Shown here: piece by piece, positions 44,593-56,147 of the stretch
Position numbering within the stretch: position 1 is the stretch's first letter
Layout of the letters: every line of letters starts with the position of its first letter
From: Marasmius tenuissimus
Taxonomy: Eukaryota > Basidiomycota > Agaricomycetes > Agaricales > Marasmiaceae
Reading direction: 5' to 3'
DNA length: 64,000 bases
Assembly: GCA_029532415.1 (NCBI GenBank)
Contig: JAQOTA010000053.1
Coordinates: forward strand, 2,790,001-2,854,000
Program-made: the position numbers and the translations under genes
The notes under the pieces: generated by a model
What the model saw: only the letters and a program-made list of their open reading frames with translations
The model's database searches: none
Told to the model about the DNA's origin: nothing

Positions 44593-46811
44593 TCAGTCAT
44601 CCATCATCGCATAGCCGTCGACGTCTCCCAAGACCTCAACGCCATCTTCTACTATTGCAGCCGTTCGACTGCGACTGCGTTTCGTATTCGAACTATTTCC
44701 CAGTTTGTCCTTGCGCCCTCGATCTGCTGTAGAGTTCGCGTTTGCCTGTTGATCGGAAGTTTGCTGGGGAGGTGGAGGTGGGGGCGGGGGTGTCGGAGCT
44801 GCTATTTGCGGAGTCGGCCCAGAGAAATCTTTACCCGTCATCCGCGCGAGGGTCTTCATGTCTATGTAAAGTGTGAGCAAACGGCAAAGCCCCTGAAGCA
44901 TAAATATTGCTTACCGACCGGAATACGGTTGTTTAGGCAGTGATTGATTCGACCAGGATCTCTCTTGTCTTCTGCTTTAAACTTATTCTTGCACGCCTTC
45001 CTATCTCGTCCCGGCAGAACATACGAAATGAGCTCGTAATTCTCGCCGTATTGTGCGAGTGCCTTGAAGACTTTAGACGAGGATCTGGTATTGAGGGAAA
45101 TGGACATACGTCGTAGAATAGTTCTGTCTCCTCCTTGCTCCACCTACTTCCACGAAATCGCTTTCCATATGTCCCGGAGTTGACGAACTTGGTCATGTCG
45201 CTCTCGACGACCTTCTCATACTCTCCCTCTCCTTGCTCTCCTTCGACACGATCCACAACCAATGACTCTTCATCGATTATGGTCTCACCGTTGGGTCCGA
45301 TGCGCACTTGAACATTGAACCGTGAATGTTGCAAAGATTGGTAGTCAAAGCCCTCCGGATCATTGCTGACGACTATAGGCTCTTCCGAGTCGGGAACAGG
45401 ACCCGGAGTACCTGACCCTCGATATGATGACGACCGCGAACCCTTTCCAGCTTGAGAGCCAGAGGCTCCGTCACCCTCTTGATCTGCAGCTTTGTCCGAA
45501 GGCTCCTTTCCCTTTCCAGCGCCACCCTCATCTTCCTCCTCAGCTAATCCAAACTTTTTCCTTTCCATCAATTCTCTCATTCTCACTCTTCTCTCTCTCC
45601 TATCTCTCTTCCATGCCTCGTGATTACTCATAATTTCCGCCGCCTTGCTCGACACCCTTCCCTGCCCAGTATCTTCACACAAAGCCGCCATGGTCATCGA
45701 GGTGGGGTCGATTTCTGCTCCGGGATCTGCAGTCTCATCAAATGGGGGAGTTTGAGTCTTTGATTTCGATCGACGGGGCTTCTTAGGTGCCGGCGTATTG
45801 GCAGGAGAAGAACTAGGGGAGTCATCACCATTCGGGGAGGGAGAGGATTCTGCGGGAGTGGATTTGCGAGCTCTTTTCTTGGGTTTCGTTGTCGTTGCAG
45901 AAGCTGGCTTTGATTTCGTTTTGGTCTTTCCAGCTTTCTTCTTTGGCTCACTGACCTCGGTGTCCTCCCCACCGTCAGTTACACCTTCAGCTCCCTCCGT
46001 CACTTCCCCATCGTCTCCGACTACCGCAGTGGCACTCTTCCTTTTTCGTTGAGTTCTCCTTGTCCCACTACTTTCACCGATAGCAGAACCGTTGCCGTTC
46101 GTAGTCTCTACCGGATTGGTTGAAGTTCCATTCTGGTTTAAGGCGGTAGTTGATGTGGAAGGAATATCCGCCGATGTTGAGTCGTGCGCGTTGGTGGTAA
46201 GCGGTAGTGGTCGGGATTGCGGTTGCGGACGAGTTGGAGACTTAGACGAAGTAACACCCGACTCTCTTGTCGTGCTCGCGTTTGCTGTAGTTGCAACCGG
46301 AACTTGCGATAGAGGTCGAGCGCTCTGAATCCGTGGAGGAGCTGGGGCAGGTGAAGGTACCGGAGTTGCATTTGTGCATGAATGTGAATTTAAAGGTGGC
46401 ACAAACTGAGATGAAGGGGTCGGAACTAAAATAGGCAGTGAATTCGACGGTAAGATGGTCGGAGGTTGCTCTGGTGGTACTTCGATAGGCGTTGGTGCCG
46501 GTACTGAGGCCGAAGTTGGAGTTAATGTCTGCTGGGAAGGGACTGAAGGTTGTGCATGCTGAGAATTAGCATTATTTGACTGAGTTGACGCTGACGGCTG
46601 TGGAGGTGGTGTAGCAAGGGTAGTTTCTGGTCTCGGAGATTCATTAACGTTATTTTGGCTGGGGGCGGGTGTTGGTCGGGATCGCTGTTTGGCAAGAGGT
46701 CGAAATATCGCGTTCCCTTTCTCTGTCAGAATGTGGACAAGGAGAGAGCTCACAAGTTATAAATCGACCGAGGAAAAAAAATATTTATCACTCACGGACG
46801 CGGCTGGTCAT
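44593..46811 (-). CDS. BDP1: TFIIIB subunit BDP1 (B'')
   Basis: Start at 46811: a six-codon exon (MTSRV...) joins across a 58-69 base intron to QKGNAIFRPLAKQRSRP. A long disordered Pro/Ser/Thr-rich N-terminus and basic stretches (KKRARKS, KKPRRSKSK) follow. Conserved sequence then begins: MTMAALCEDTGQGRVSSKA, HEAWKRDRRERRVRMRELMER, TKFVNSGTYGKRFRGSRWSKEETELFYD, and after an intron ALAQYGENYELISYVLPGRDRKACKNKFKAEDKRDP. This is the extended SANT domain by which Bdp1 locks TFIIIB on DNA and opens Pol III promoters. The acceptor before ALAQYG (following TCTTCAAG) was chosen because nearer AGs break frame or lengthen the helix. The tail holds a polyproline run. Nuclear, essential housekeeping protein. 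Confidence 0.9.
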
Positions 46812-47175
46812 GGTGGTGGTTCACAACAAAGCATTGTACCGCGTCAAAGCGCGTCACGCATTTTTTGACTCATCCCACCACGGCAAGTGATCGTTTCAAT
46901 ACTTCGTTCTTTCGATTAAATTTACAGGTAGAATCACTGGTGTTTCTATTACATCTTACATACTAACAGTGCGATATGGAGAGCATTCTGTGGGTCCAAA
47001 AAGAATTCGCATTGGACGTTTGTCCAGACCATTAGAGATGTAGCCATAGGATTAAATCATAAAATTATGCAACGATGGATGGAAAAAGTAACAGAATCCT
47101 GAAGAATAAAAATAAACAACGCATACCGACGAAGAACACGAGCCACAATGGAAATCCAAGCCTGGAGAAAAACAA
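46812..47175. other. Intergenic region between BDP1 and the ubinuclein-like gene
   Basis: About 360 A/T-rich bases holding the BDP1 promoter and the 3' flank of the next gene. Nothing else is seen. Confidence 0.5.
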
Positions 47176-49424
47176 TCACATTGCCTCTTCGGCTTGTTCA
47201 GCTTGCTCTTTCTCAAGCTTTTTCTTCATGGCGCTCACTGCAAGCGAACCCAATTGTCAGGCCAGAGCATTCAGGGGTGAAAGGGTATCATACCGTCTCT
47301 GGAGATCTGCCCAGTAGACATCCATCCGGTAGGGAAGCATGTGAGCATCTTCTGGTAGAGGACCTTGCGCAAGCCTTGTTCGCTAACTTGCATGACCGAG
47401 CCTTCGAGATTACTGCCGGGGTAGAAGTTAGAGTAGGGCGTCCCCAGAAACAATGATCGCGACCTACTTCTTTTCATTCTCAAGTCGGCAACACTCATTA
47501 CTCAAGAGTACGAGCTCCCAAACAATGGCCTTCATCGTCTCTGTTAACCTAAACTTCTTCCCGGGAGGTTGCGCGTCTTTGTTGCCTCCAGCCCCCTCCT
47601 TGCCAGCTCCGTCCGCAGTGCCATTGGCGTCAGGGCCACCTGCTCCACCGTCCATGTCCACATCCATATCTTCAGCGGAGGGATGTCGCGTAGGGGCGTT
47701 GGAAGCTGACTCGTCCCCGTTATTTGTAGTAGTGTGAGCAGCAAGAGCTCGCGCTTCAGCCTTGGCCTTCTTCTGACGCTTGTCTGCAGCACATGAGGAT
47801 GAGTCCAGATCAGACGAAAGACAGACGGGCACATACCCCAAGCAGCGCAGCTTTTCTCCCACTCCTCTTCCGCCCGCACAAAGCCTTCATCCGCATGGCG
47901 TTTCAGTTCTTTCAGAAGGACCTCTTGACGCTGAACAAGAAGTTGGGTGTGCTCCAGAAAGACCGTTCGCTTGATGAGTTTACTCATCGTGAACTTGTTG
48001 TAGGGAAATAGTGTAGGCATGAGATTGAAAAAGTGTTCATCGTACTCGTCCAACTTGATCGCTTGTATTGCGACCTGGGCAAGCAGCGGCTTGATACTGG
48101 GCGGGAACTTGCCCTTCTGTTCCCAGTTCTCCGAAGCGATAGCGCCTTTGAGTGTTTCCAGGGACTTTTGCAACTCTGGATGGAAGCTTGTGATATCCAC
48201 AACCTTCCGTTTCTTGCCACCTTCGATGACAGTGTTATAACGTTTCCGCTTTTCTCCAACCTTGGCGAACTCGCTGCCATCTCCATTCATGCTCGAGCCG
48301 TGATCTCCATCCGAGTCATAGGACGCCCCGGCCATTGCTGAAGGTGACTGACCAGGGTATGGAACTGGAGGTTCGTGCAAGGATAATCGACGTAAAACGC
48401 CTGCGCTCGGACCCATAGCACCACCACTGAGGGCTTGCCCTAAGGTAGGACCGGTGAACGGTGGGGGATGTGACGGTGTACCCACTTTGGATTTGCCTGG
48501 GGCGTGACTGCCATGATGATTGGGTTCGTTCTCGCTGTCCGACATGAGGGCTATCGGGGAGTCTTTTGTTCCGTCGTGTGCACCCTGAGCACCAGATGCC
48601 GGTGCAGACGATGGGTCATGATTGGGATTGACTTGCAATGGAGGCCTTCTGGATTTGGGCTTCTTCGTTGGAGATTTTGAATTTCTGAAGAGAAAGCGAT
48701 TAGTTTACTTTTGAGTAGGGGTATAACACGGAAAACGTGCGTGTCCTTCATCAACGCAACCTCCCCAGACGATACGTAGAAGCCCTGCTGCTTCGTCTGT
48801 GCAAAGAATGTCCGTTCATCCAACGCCAATTCCGAATCATCGATGAACGGGTCTGAGACGTCGTAGTATTCCGCTGCCGCGCTCTTCTTCTATGGATTGG
48901 GATACAAGTGTCATGAGGGCATGAAGATGAAGAACGAGAATGATGAACAAACAAACCTTCTTTTTCGGCTTCTTTACGTCTCCTCCGGGTGCAGCAGGCT
49001 GCGGCTCAGGCTCCTCCTCGCTCTCACTTGTATCAGCCCTCTTCTGTACGGGTGTTGGCGGCCTCTGACCCGACTCGCGTGAAAGAGAAGCGATGTCGAC
49101 TTGATAATTCTCAGGGCCTTGTAGCTTTATGTGAAGTCGAACTGTGGTCAACGTCGGGGGTGGCGGCGGTGGGGGTGGTGAGGGAGAACGAGGTGCGACA
49201 TTGGCTTTGGATTTAGGCTTGACGGTTGAATGAGGTTTTGAAGATGCAGGGGGTTGATTTGGGGGTGAAGGGGCATTATGAGGATGGGAGTCACCACCAG
49301 AATCGGTGTTGGTGGTCGTTGGATTAGGAAGATCAGCAGATGCAGATGCAGATGGCGACCTAGAATGTGCAGAGATTGGTTGGTCGTCGAGAGGAGGAAC
49401 TTTTGGCAACGAAATTGCCTCCAT
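47176..49424 (-). CDS. Ubinuclein/HPC2-type subunit of the HIR histone chaperone complex
   Basis: The gene starts at 49424 (MEAISLPKVPPLDDQP) and stops at 47176-47178. The first ~100 residues are disordered and Pro/Ser-rich with a polyproline run. LTTVRLHIKLQG and then the HRD-type block (EYYDVSDPFIDDSELALDE and QQGFYVSSGEVALM) are the hallmark of Hpc2/ubinuclein proteins, which contact histone H3.3/H4 for the HIR/HIRA chaperone. A second folded region (FHPELQKSLETLKGAI, FPPSIKPLLAQVAIQAIKLDEYDEHFFNLMPTLFPYNKFTMSKLIKRT) matches the ubinuclein middle domain. The C-terminal part has RLTETMKAIVWELVLLSNECCRLENEKK and ends in a charged coil (MKKKLEKEQAEQAEEAM). It is nuclear and acts in replication-independent nucleosome assembly. 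Around five introns are needed. Confidence 0.85.
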
Positions 49425-51052
49425 AATACCCGAAAAAATAAAAATAAAAATGTTGAACCTCCCAGCGGAGGAGCTTCAGAATCAGAGCGGCGATGCGCTT
49501 AGCTGGCTGTTTTGCTTCATTCTAGGGACTGTCTACTCGGAAGTTTCCTTTTTTGTAAGTATTTGTCCACGCCTTTTGCTCCCATCCCGTCGGCTCCCAC
49601 AACCTTGGGCCGTACCAATGCGATGTCGCGACCATCAAAGTCCGTTTGTCCGTGCCCTGGCCACTAAGCCACATCCAGAAAACAATCCTCTTTCGATGCA
49701 ACTGCGACAATACAAGTCGCAACGAGCTCTGTGAACGTCACTGATGGGCCTATTCGTTTGCTCCAGAATCTAGCCAAACCTTCGCGCGTCGCGGCCCGCG
49801 GTGGACTGCATTCTCCTTCAAGTTCAGTGCGGGTTGATTGAATGCTGGCAGTTGGTACAAGCTGGCAATTCCACCCAAAACACACTGAAGAGATTGGCTG
49901 CAATAGCAGCATCTCTCACATAGGAATTCACTCAGTTTCAAAAACTCCTGGCTCTGAACTTACATCGAAAAGCTGGGGCCCCCTCGAGGACCCAGAGTGT
50001 TGGGATTTCTAACCACGGAATGCTGGCCTTATGGCGGCAATAGCGGGCTAGTAGGATATTCGCGATGCTAGGGCCGTTGGTGCTCGGTTCAAGGTGTCGC
50101 CTGGATCTACCATATACTAACTTTGTTCCGTAGCGGTTTATCAGAATCCTCGTCCAAAGTTGCAAAGTACACGTCGCGGAATTGTCCACTTTCACTCCAC
50201 CCGTCACCCCTCCAGGCAGATACATCTCCTGGGTGTCACTTGGATCGGTATCGCTCGCCTGACGATGCCGGACGGGCTCGCCATCCGCTCTGAGTCTTTG
50301 TAGGCTTGCCCAGGAGACTTAGGACTCCGGCACGCAGTTTCCTCGAGGACATGCATGAAATTGTGGACGCAGCACTGGCGTCAAGTTATTGAGGCGGGAT
50401 TCATCTTAACACGCCAAAACCAAGTGACCTGTACTATTGACCAACGGAGGCTGCTTAGTAGCGGATGCAGTGGGTGTTGTCAGTCGCTGGCTCCCAGCGG
50501 GAAGATGCTATAGTATGGTATGACTGGGCGGACGCTGATATCTATCAACGTGGATTTTAGGACATATGGGCTTTGATCTCATCAAGCGTATGCCACTCCG
50601 GTTATAAAATTGCTTTTGAACTTCCCCGCTATCACTCGAGCTACGCTCGGCGGAAAGAAGCGAAAAGACGCTATTTCAAGTACGCAGTTCAATTTTGACT
50701 CACTAGAGAAGAATCGGTGAATTCTCGAAAGCGTGGGAAACGTTTCGCTTATTTATTGAATTTGGGGTTCGGACCGGGCTTGACGAGGACTTATAGACGA
50801 CGATGGTGCAGCAATGATCGACAACAAGGTAAGCTTGTTACTATATTCCCTATTTACTGGTAAAAAGGCTAAAATAATGAGCAAGTTAACAGGAGCTACA
50901 AAGGAAAGTATCGTTACACCGCAAGCTAGTAGTACAAGGCTGAAGGTACAGTGGTTCCACAATCGTTCCAAATGATACAATGCAAAAAGTGGGGGAAAGT
51001 GAGTCGCTAGTCCTTGATAGATGGAGATAGAGATTCTCGTATGTTCAGGCTC
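49425..51052. other. Intergenic region containing a SINE-like element
   Basis: About 1.6 kb without a protein gene. Apart from the tRNA-derived element listed separately at 49540-49690, only short frames are seen. The sequence near 50740-51000 is A/T-rich 3' flank of the next gene. Confidence 0.45.
49540..49690 (-). mobile_element. tRNA-derived SINE-like element (candidate)
   Basis: On the minus strand the segment starts near 49675 with TGTGGCTTAGTGGCC, which matches the Pol III box A consensus (TRGYNNARNNGG). About 55 bases on, GGTTGTGGGAGCC (49592-49604) is a weak box B. The internal part GGACTTTGATGGTC resembles a Gln-type tRNA anticodon arm. The segment ends in ACAAAAAAGGAAA near 49545, an A-rich tail. 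It does not fold as a full tRNA. A second copy would be needed to prove it is a transposed element. Confidence 0.35.
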
Positions 51053-51774
51053 TTAGGGCGCCGGGGAAGTGGAGTAGGTGGACGATGTGTCCGAGTCGCT
51101 GAAAGTCCTGCTCCTGACCATCATCTCAGCCAGAATCTGAGCAGCTTCTTCGTCATCGATGGGGGGTTCAGAGTACAAAGTCTCTTCTTCCCTCTAATGA
51201 AGATGGTCAAGCTTGTGAGCATCTACTTGAACCGGATCATAGAGAACGATCTTACCATTGCATTCTCCCTTTGTCTCTCGACCGCTTCTTCTTTCTTGGC
51301 CCTCACGATCCCGTGGCACAACGCGCGATGCTTCAACCAGAGTCCAGGATAGTAATCATTGCGTCGGTCCAACCTGATGAAGCGATGACAGCCCAGACAG
51401 AACACGCTCTTGGATGTGAGTCGCGCCCTGTCACTCCACGGATCGTTCTCTAACTTCGCCTTGCGCTGCTCCTCCCGGTCGAACGTGTCCTTGCGCTTCC
51501 TCGACTTGATCACACCAGAGTTACGTCCAGAGCAAGAATATGAGTAAGGCTTGCTGTTCTGGCGTGTGTTGCGAGCGCGACGGCTGTCTTCAAGGAAGGA
51601 GGGAGGAACTTTGATCGACATCATGTCTGTCTGCGCGGCGACGGGCCTAGAGTCAGGGGATGTCAATGACTAGACACTAGAGACTGGAGGTAAATCGACG
51701 TACTTGGGGAACTGATTCTGATCACACAGGCTAAGAAGCTCTCTGCATCCAGGGAGTTTGTTGGTCAGAGGCAT
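51053..51774 (-). CDS. Small protein with a Cys/His zinc-binding-like motif
   Basis: Three exons joined by introns at about 51719-51664 and 51231-51182 give about 205 residues from MPLTNKLPGCRELLSLC (start 51774) to DSDTSSTYSTSPAP (stop 51053-51055). The middle is very basic (KSRKRKDTFDREEQRKAK), which could bind nucleic acid or act as a nuclear signal. It is followed by CLGCHRFIRL...YYPGLWLKHRALCHG, whose C-x2-C and W-x2-H-x3-C spacing looks like one zinc-binding site. The C-terminus is acidic and Ser-rich. Such short proteins are common in Agaricomycetes, but I know of no assigned function. Confidence 0.65.
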
Positions 51775-52954
51775 ACTTTCGACGGTAAGGTTCAGAGAAT
51801 GTAATGGGAGGTAAACCCAGTGGGCGGTGTCGAATGGAAAAGTACTAGTTACTATATGGCTTAAATCGACGAGAACAACAAGATCGAAGGTGCTCGTGAT
51901 GTACCTCCATCTTGTTGAATCTCTTGTTCTGACGCTAATGTCTCAGACTGTTTTTCTTTAATCCCAGTCAGGGACCTCTTCGTTTTTGTACCTGTTACCC
52001 AGGGAGTGGAACTGGAGAATAGGGTCACCCTTTTCTACGGATCATTGTATCAGCGTCAGTGTTTTTCGAATCCTGGAATATGTGGTCTATGGGGGCTCAC
52101 GAGCTTCATCCCGCGTACGAATCCAGGATGGACAAAGTTGCTCTCGCAGTCCAATTGCGTTGTACTTGCTTATATGGCCACGTTGGGACACAGGATTTGG
52201 GCCTCAGAGTCCCAACTTATGACACGGTTTATGGTGCAAGTGATCATCATCCAGTTATGGAGAAAAAAGGGGAGCGCAGTAGTCCCGTAGAGAAACGACT
52301 TCCTCGCACTCGTAAAAGGGGGCGCCACCCAAGGTGACTCAGAACACAACGCAACCAAGAAATCGGCGGGCCCCTACATTCCAAGCCAGTTCAAACTCTA
52401 AATTTATCCGTGATGGTATGTCACAAAATGAAGACCATCTGCGGAGGCGGCCCACTAGCAGTCAGCGCTTCAGCCATTGACCTAGGCTCTGTCAGTCCGG
52501 CTCCGTCGATGCGCTTAAAGAAGGCGTACACGGAGAGCCGATAATCAATCACTGCGTTGAATTTTAGACCTAAATTTCGTTCCGGTTATAGTATAACAGC
52601 GAGGGACTCATAAGATATACATACATACATGTTGACAATGCAAGGTAACTCTCGATGAGGGAGCGCTCTTCTGGGCTTTGATTCTAGAGGGACACTCGCT
52701 GACAACCCGTTACAGTAGATTGAGCGCAGGGGATTCAGGGTCCGGTCAGCGTGGGTGCCTGGACGCACCGCCACTGCCGAACCCCGCTTACATACTTGCC
52801 CCGCGTTGCCGTTGCCGCAACAGCCCACGAGTACTCGAAGGCCTGGGCTCTTTGCTGGGAACTGTCAGTATTTGCCTCTTTCTTTCCAACCACAATCTCG
52901 CCTTTCCTTCATTTTCACTTGTAAACCGCGGTCAAACCGCCTTGCAATAGCACC
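51775..52954. other. Intergenic region (divergent promoters)
   Basis: About 1.2 kb between two divergent genes. It contains a CATA-type short repeat (52618-52630). No gene is seen. Confidence 0.5.
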
Positions 52955-53728
52955 ATGGCATTTGACATGTTCACCATTCGCCTCGCTCTTGTTTGCTACA
53001 CCTTCGCCCTCGAGATCTTCCATCCCTTCGAGAACCTACCCATCTCCGATGGCCTCCGAGGATCCCTCGTCTGGCAGACGACATTCTTCACCCTCTGGAA
53101 CGGATACTTCTACATCATATACTTCATTGCCTTCCTATTCTTCTTCGCCCTTTTCGCTCTCATCCGCCAGGTCATCTTGTTCAAGATGAAGCGTAACCCT
53201 CAATTCCGTGAAAAGGTCGAAAAACGCAAAGCCCTGGTGGAGGTCAAGCGTGCAGCCAAAGCCGCCGAAGACCGTGCCAAAGGGAAAACTCCCGAATCCC
53301 CGCGCATGGTTTACGCCAAAATTGGTGTCAACTTGATCCTCTCCGTCATCATGACCGTGAACTGCGCAGTCTGGAACCGGTACACGGATGCCCCTTCTGT
53401 CTTGGACGGGTCGCTCGCTCGTTTCTACGAGATGGCTACCCTCTCTGCCCAGATATTTGGGTATGAATTGGCAGCGTTGGCGGTGTTCTTCCCGGTCATC
53501 ATCGCCATCAAGGCCTTCTGTGGTCGTTGCCGCGCTCAGCGGGGTGCAGCTACCGGACTCCCCACTACGGTGGAGACTACGGAAACTAACCACCGTCGGG
53601 TATCGATGGACGAGAAGGTTTTGATTGACCTCTCGGATGGAATGGATTACGTTTCGGAGAAGATGAACTTAAACCAGGTGCCGTATAAGGATGAGGAGGA
53701 GGCAGAGTTGAGGCGACCGTTGTTGTAA
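52955..53728 (+). CDS. Predicted integral membrane protein, unknown function
   Basis: Intronless gene of 257 residues with a good start context (CACCATGG). Four hydrophobic segments are visible: about residues 5-24, 40-65 (IIYFIAFLFFFALFALI), 122-140 (INLILSVIMTVNCAVW-like) and 165-188 (AALAVFFPVIIAIKAFC). A Lys/Arg/Ala-rich helical loop lies between the second and third. The C-terminal ~60 residues are hydrophilic and end in an acidic stretch, DEEEAELRRPLL, whose EExxxLxxxLL-like end could be a dileucine sorting signal to vacuole or endosome. No family is recognised. Confidence 0.75.
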   Translation: MAFDMFTIRLALVCYTFALEIFHPFENLPISDGLRGSLVWQTTFFTLWNGYFYIIYFIAFLFFFALFALIRQVILFKMKRNPQFREKVEKRKALVEVKRAAKAAEDRAKGKTPESPRMVYAKIGVNLILSVIMTVNCAVWNRYTDAPSVLDGSLARFYEMATLSAQIFGYELAALAVFFPVIIAIKAFCGRCRAQRGAATGLPTTVETTETNHRRVSMDEKVLIDLSDGMDYVSEKMNLNQVPYKDEEEAELRRPLL

Positions 53729-55028
53729 ATGTTTTTTCTTTCTTGCTTTCGGGCTGGGTTTGAACCACCTCGTCGTTTTCATTCACTGAACCTATGAGGT
53801 CACTTATCCAGTCACTTATCTTGTTGTCATCTGTAAATAGGTGGGATTCACAGCGAACTGCACAGGTCATTGCAGTCAAGCCCGTTCCTGTATCTATACC
53901 TACACCCGTTCCTATTTATTGCTCTGTGTTAAGTCCAGTACCACATGCTACTGAAAAGGCCACGACGAAGTTGATGATCCACATTCAGGGTGAATCTGAA
54001 AAGCTGTTTCACGCATAGGTCGGGTCTTGAGGTTGTCTGTATTCCGCTCAAATCCACAACGATCAATACATTCTTAGACCCCCTACGCGAAGACACAGGT
54101 CTATGCCCGCTGGGTATGTGGTGTAGAGACTTGTGGCTAAATTCTCTGTCCTTGAACCATCGAAACACGGAAATTCTGGAACGGAGACGCCACAAGGTGT
54201 GCAAGTAAGCAGAGGCCTTTCTAAACCAGTGGTCTTCAAGCTCCGGCTTACTGATGCGCGGCATCACCCTAACTGTAACGCAAAAGAGCTCGTAAGTTTC
54301 GCAAGCTTGCAGGACTTTTGACCCAGCACGAGACAGTCGGCTGAACGGCCTCTAAATTGCGCGGATGAATTGTGTCGATTCGATCTGGCCCACAGAATTG
54401 TTGCAGGCGCCAAGAGTTGGGCAGGAGGAGATCGAAGAGGAAAGATGGATTACCAGGGATTGTAGTGGTGGTGAGGCGGACTGATAGTAATTATCTTTTG
54501 ACGTGTACGGGATTTCGTGCTCGTAGAACGCGCTTTTACCATTGGCCTATTGACGTTGACCTGGCATTGGGGCTTATACCACTGCTTGAAACAAGAAAAA
54601 CGCGCCCTTTGATGTTGAACAGCCAATGAACCCCTCAGCACAGGCAGCTCCAGAGATAGAAGAACAAAAGGACGAACTAGGAGTATGTTGTACGTAGATA
54701 CATCCTGCAAACCGTGTCGACGCGTCTGCCAGACAGAAGTAGTTCGTGACGCTCTCTGCTTTTCGACTGTAGGAGTCTTGTAGAAGTTCATTGGCAAGAG
54801 ATAAGTATACAGATACACGGCATGAATTTTGTGCTGCGAGCTGTTCCGACTCTGGACCCCGCGAGGCAGGCTACTGGAATGCTGGGAGCATCAAAAAATG
54901 GCCATGGGTCAAGAAATGGGTTGAACAGCTCGTCGTTTTACTTCGTGTGACATCACTGAGATTATCGTTTGAGGACGATGAGAGGAGCATGCCCAGAAGT
55001 AAGTACTCACCTGGTCAAGCCGCTTGCT
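53729..55028. other. Intergenic region between convergent genes
   Basis: About 1.3 kb. Short frames only; no recognised gene, RNA or repeat. Confidence 0.45.
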
Positions 55029-55529
55029 TCATTTTTTCCTCCTTGACTTTTTAGAGTCCTTCGGTTTCGGAGGTTCTTCTTCTGTTTGTGTCGGAGAGTC
55101 TGGAGCTGAAGCACGGGCTCTTTCCTTTCTCTTTTCTTCCTCTGCTTCTCTCTCTCGTTCTTCCCTTGCCTCCTCCATTACCTTGCCCAGTCCATCGAGG
55201 AACTCAAGCACGCTCCCAAATCCTTGTATCACGAAGTTCATGCCCGCGACGAAGAAATTCACGTAGAAGCCGAACCAGGCCAGCGCTTTGCATCCACGTA
55301 AGAGTTGAATGAACACCCACTTCAAAATGTAGTAGGCGTATTTGCTGGCGAAAAAGTGACCGAGAACGGCAGCATAGTAGCCTATGCTGAGGTATATCTT
55401 GGATGTTCGAGGCAGTGACCGTGCAAGGTACAGAAACAGGAAGGCCGGAATCGCCGCATAGAAGATCGCGGAGAAAGTTGTATTGGAGATTGAAGGTATC
55501 GAAGGTATTGAGAACGGGAACATGATCAT
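55029..55529 (-). CDS. Small membrane protein with charged C-terminal coil
   Basis: From the ATG at 55529 (a second in-frame ATG is at 55523) this single exon encodes about 166 residues. Hydrophobic segments lie at about 14-35 (FSAIFYAAIPAFLFLYLAR), 45-62 and 70-105 (FIQLLRGCKALAWFGFYVNFFVAGMNFVIQGF). The last ~55 residues are a Glu/Arg/Lys-rich coil ending in KKSRRKK, a possible ER retention or nuclear-membrane type basic tail. The frame is open upstream to 55700, but that part lacks a convincing start. No family recognised; ER localisation is a guess. Confidence 0.6.
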   Translation of the reverse strand: MIMFPFSIPSIPSISNTTFSAIFYAAIPAFLFLYLARSLPRTSKIYLSIGYYAAVLGHFFASKYAYYILKWVFIQLLRGCKALAWFGFYVNFFVAGMNFVIQGFGSVLEFLDGLGKVMEEAREEREREAEEEKRKERARASAPDSPTQTEEEPPKPKDSKKSRRKK

Positions 55530-56147
55530 GAGAAGCGATATTCGAGTTTGGGTTACAACCGTCAACGCGTCCAGTTGCGGGTAGTGGGCGCCAACCGGAC
55601 CGTTCGGCGTTTCATCTCTCGCGATAACCCGACATTTTCTCACACGCTCTTTATTCTCTCCCAGCACTCCTCCAAGTCTCAGATAGTCCAGACGAGGCAA
55701 AATCTTATACTTACGCTGTTACACAAACGCAATGTCAATATGGAATGTCCCCTCTATATAAGAGCGGTGTCTAATTTAGTACGCTATACCTCAACCCATG
55801 TGCCCGAGCGCAAACATCAACTTTTACTTTGATCCTACGGCCTAGTACTATTGTCACTGTGAGTATCCATCATGGAATCACGGTCAACTCACCCCTTTGT
55901 GGAATAACAGTGCTTGTTCCCATCTTTCTTGGCGCTGCATGGTGGTCTCCAAAACACGGGAAACGTGGTATATGGGGCGCTGCCCGAACAATGATCGTTC
56001 TCACCCATTTTCAATGCGGGAATGGCAGCTAAAGTCACTTCTTGATCATCTACCGGTCTTTCCATACAGGACATCTGAACACAGGACCAATGAGGTGACT
56101 TATAAGGTTGGCAGATATTGTTCACTCCGCTTCTTCGTCTATTCGTC
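55530..56147. promoter_or_regulatory. Divergent promoter region
   Basis: About 620 bases between the starts of the small membrane protein gene (minus) and the peptide transporter gene (plus). No coding feature is seen; both promoters must lie here. Confidence 0.4.

Noticed and set aside
45424..46328. Several plus-strand frames opposite BDP1
   Set aside because: They are antisense shadows of the low-complexity coding sequence of BDP1.
52755..53189. 144-codon plus-strand frame overlapping the membrane protein start
   Set aside because: It runs through the promoter and overlaps the clear membrane protein frame from 52955; low-complexity Ser/Pro composition.
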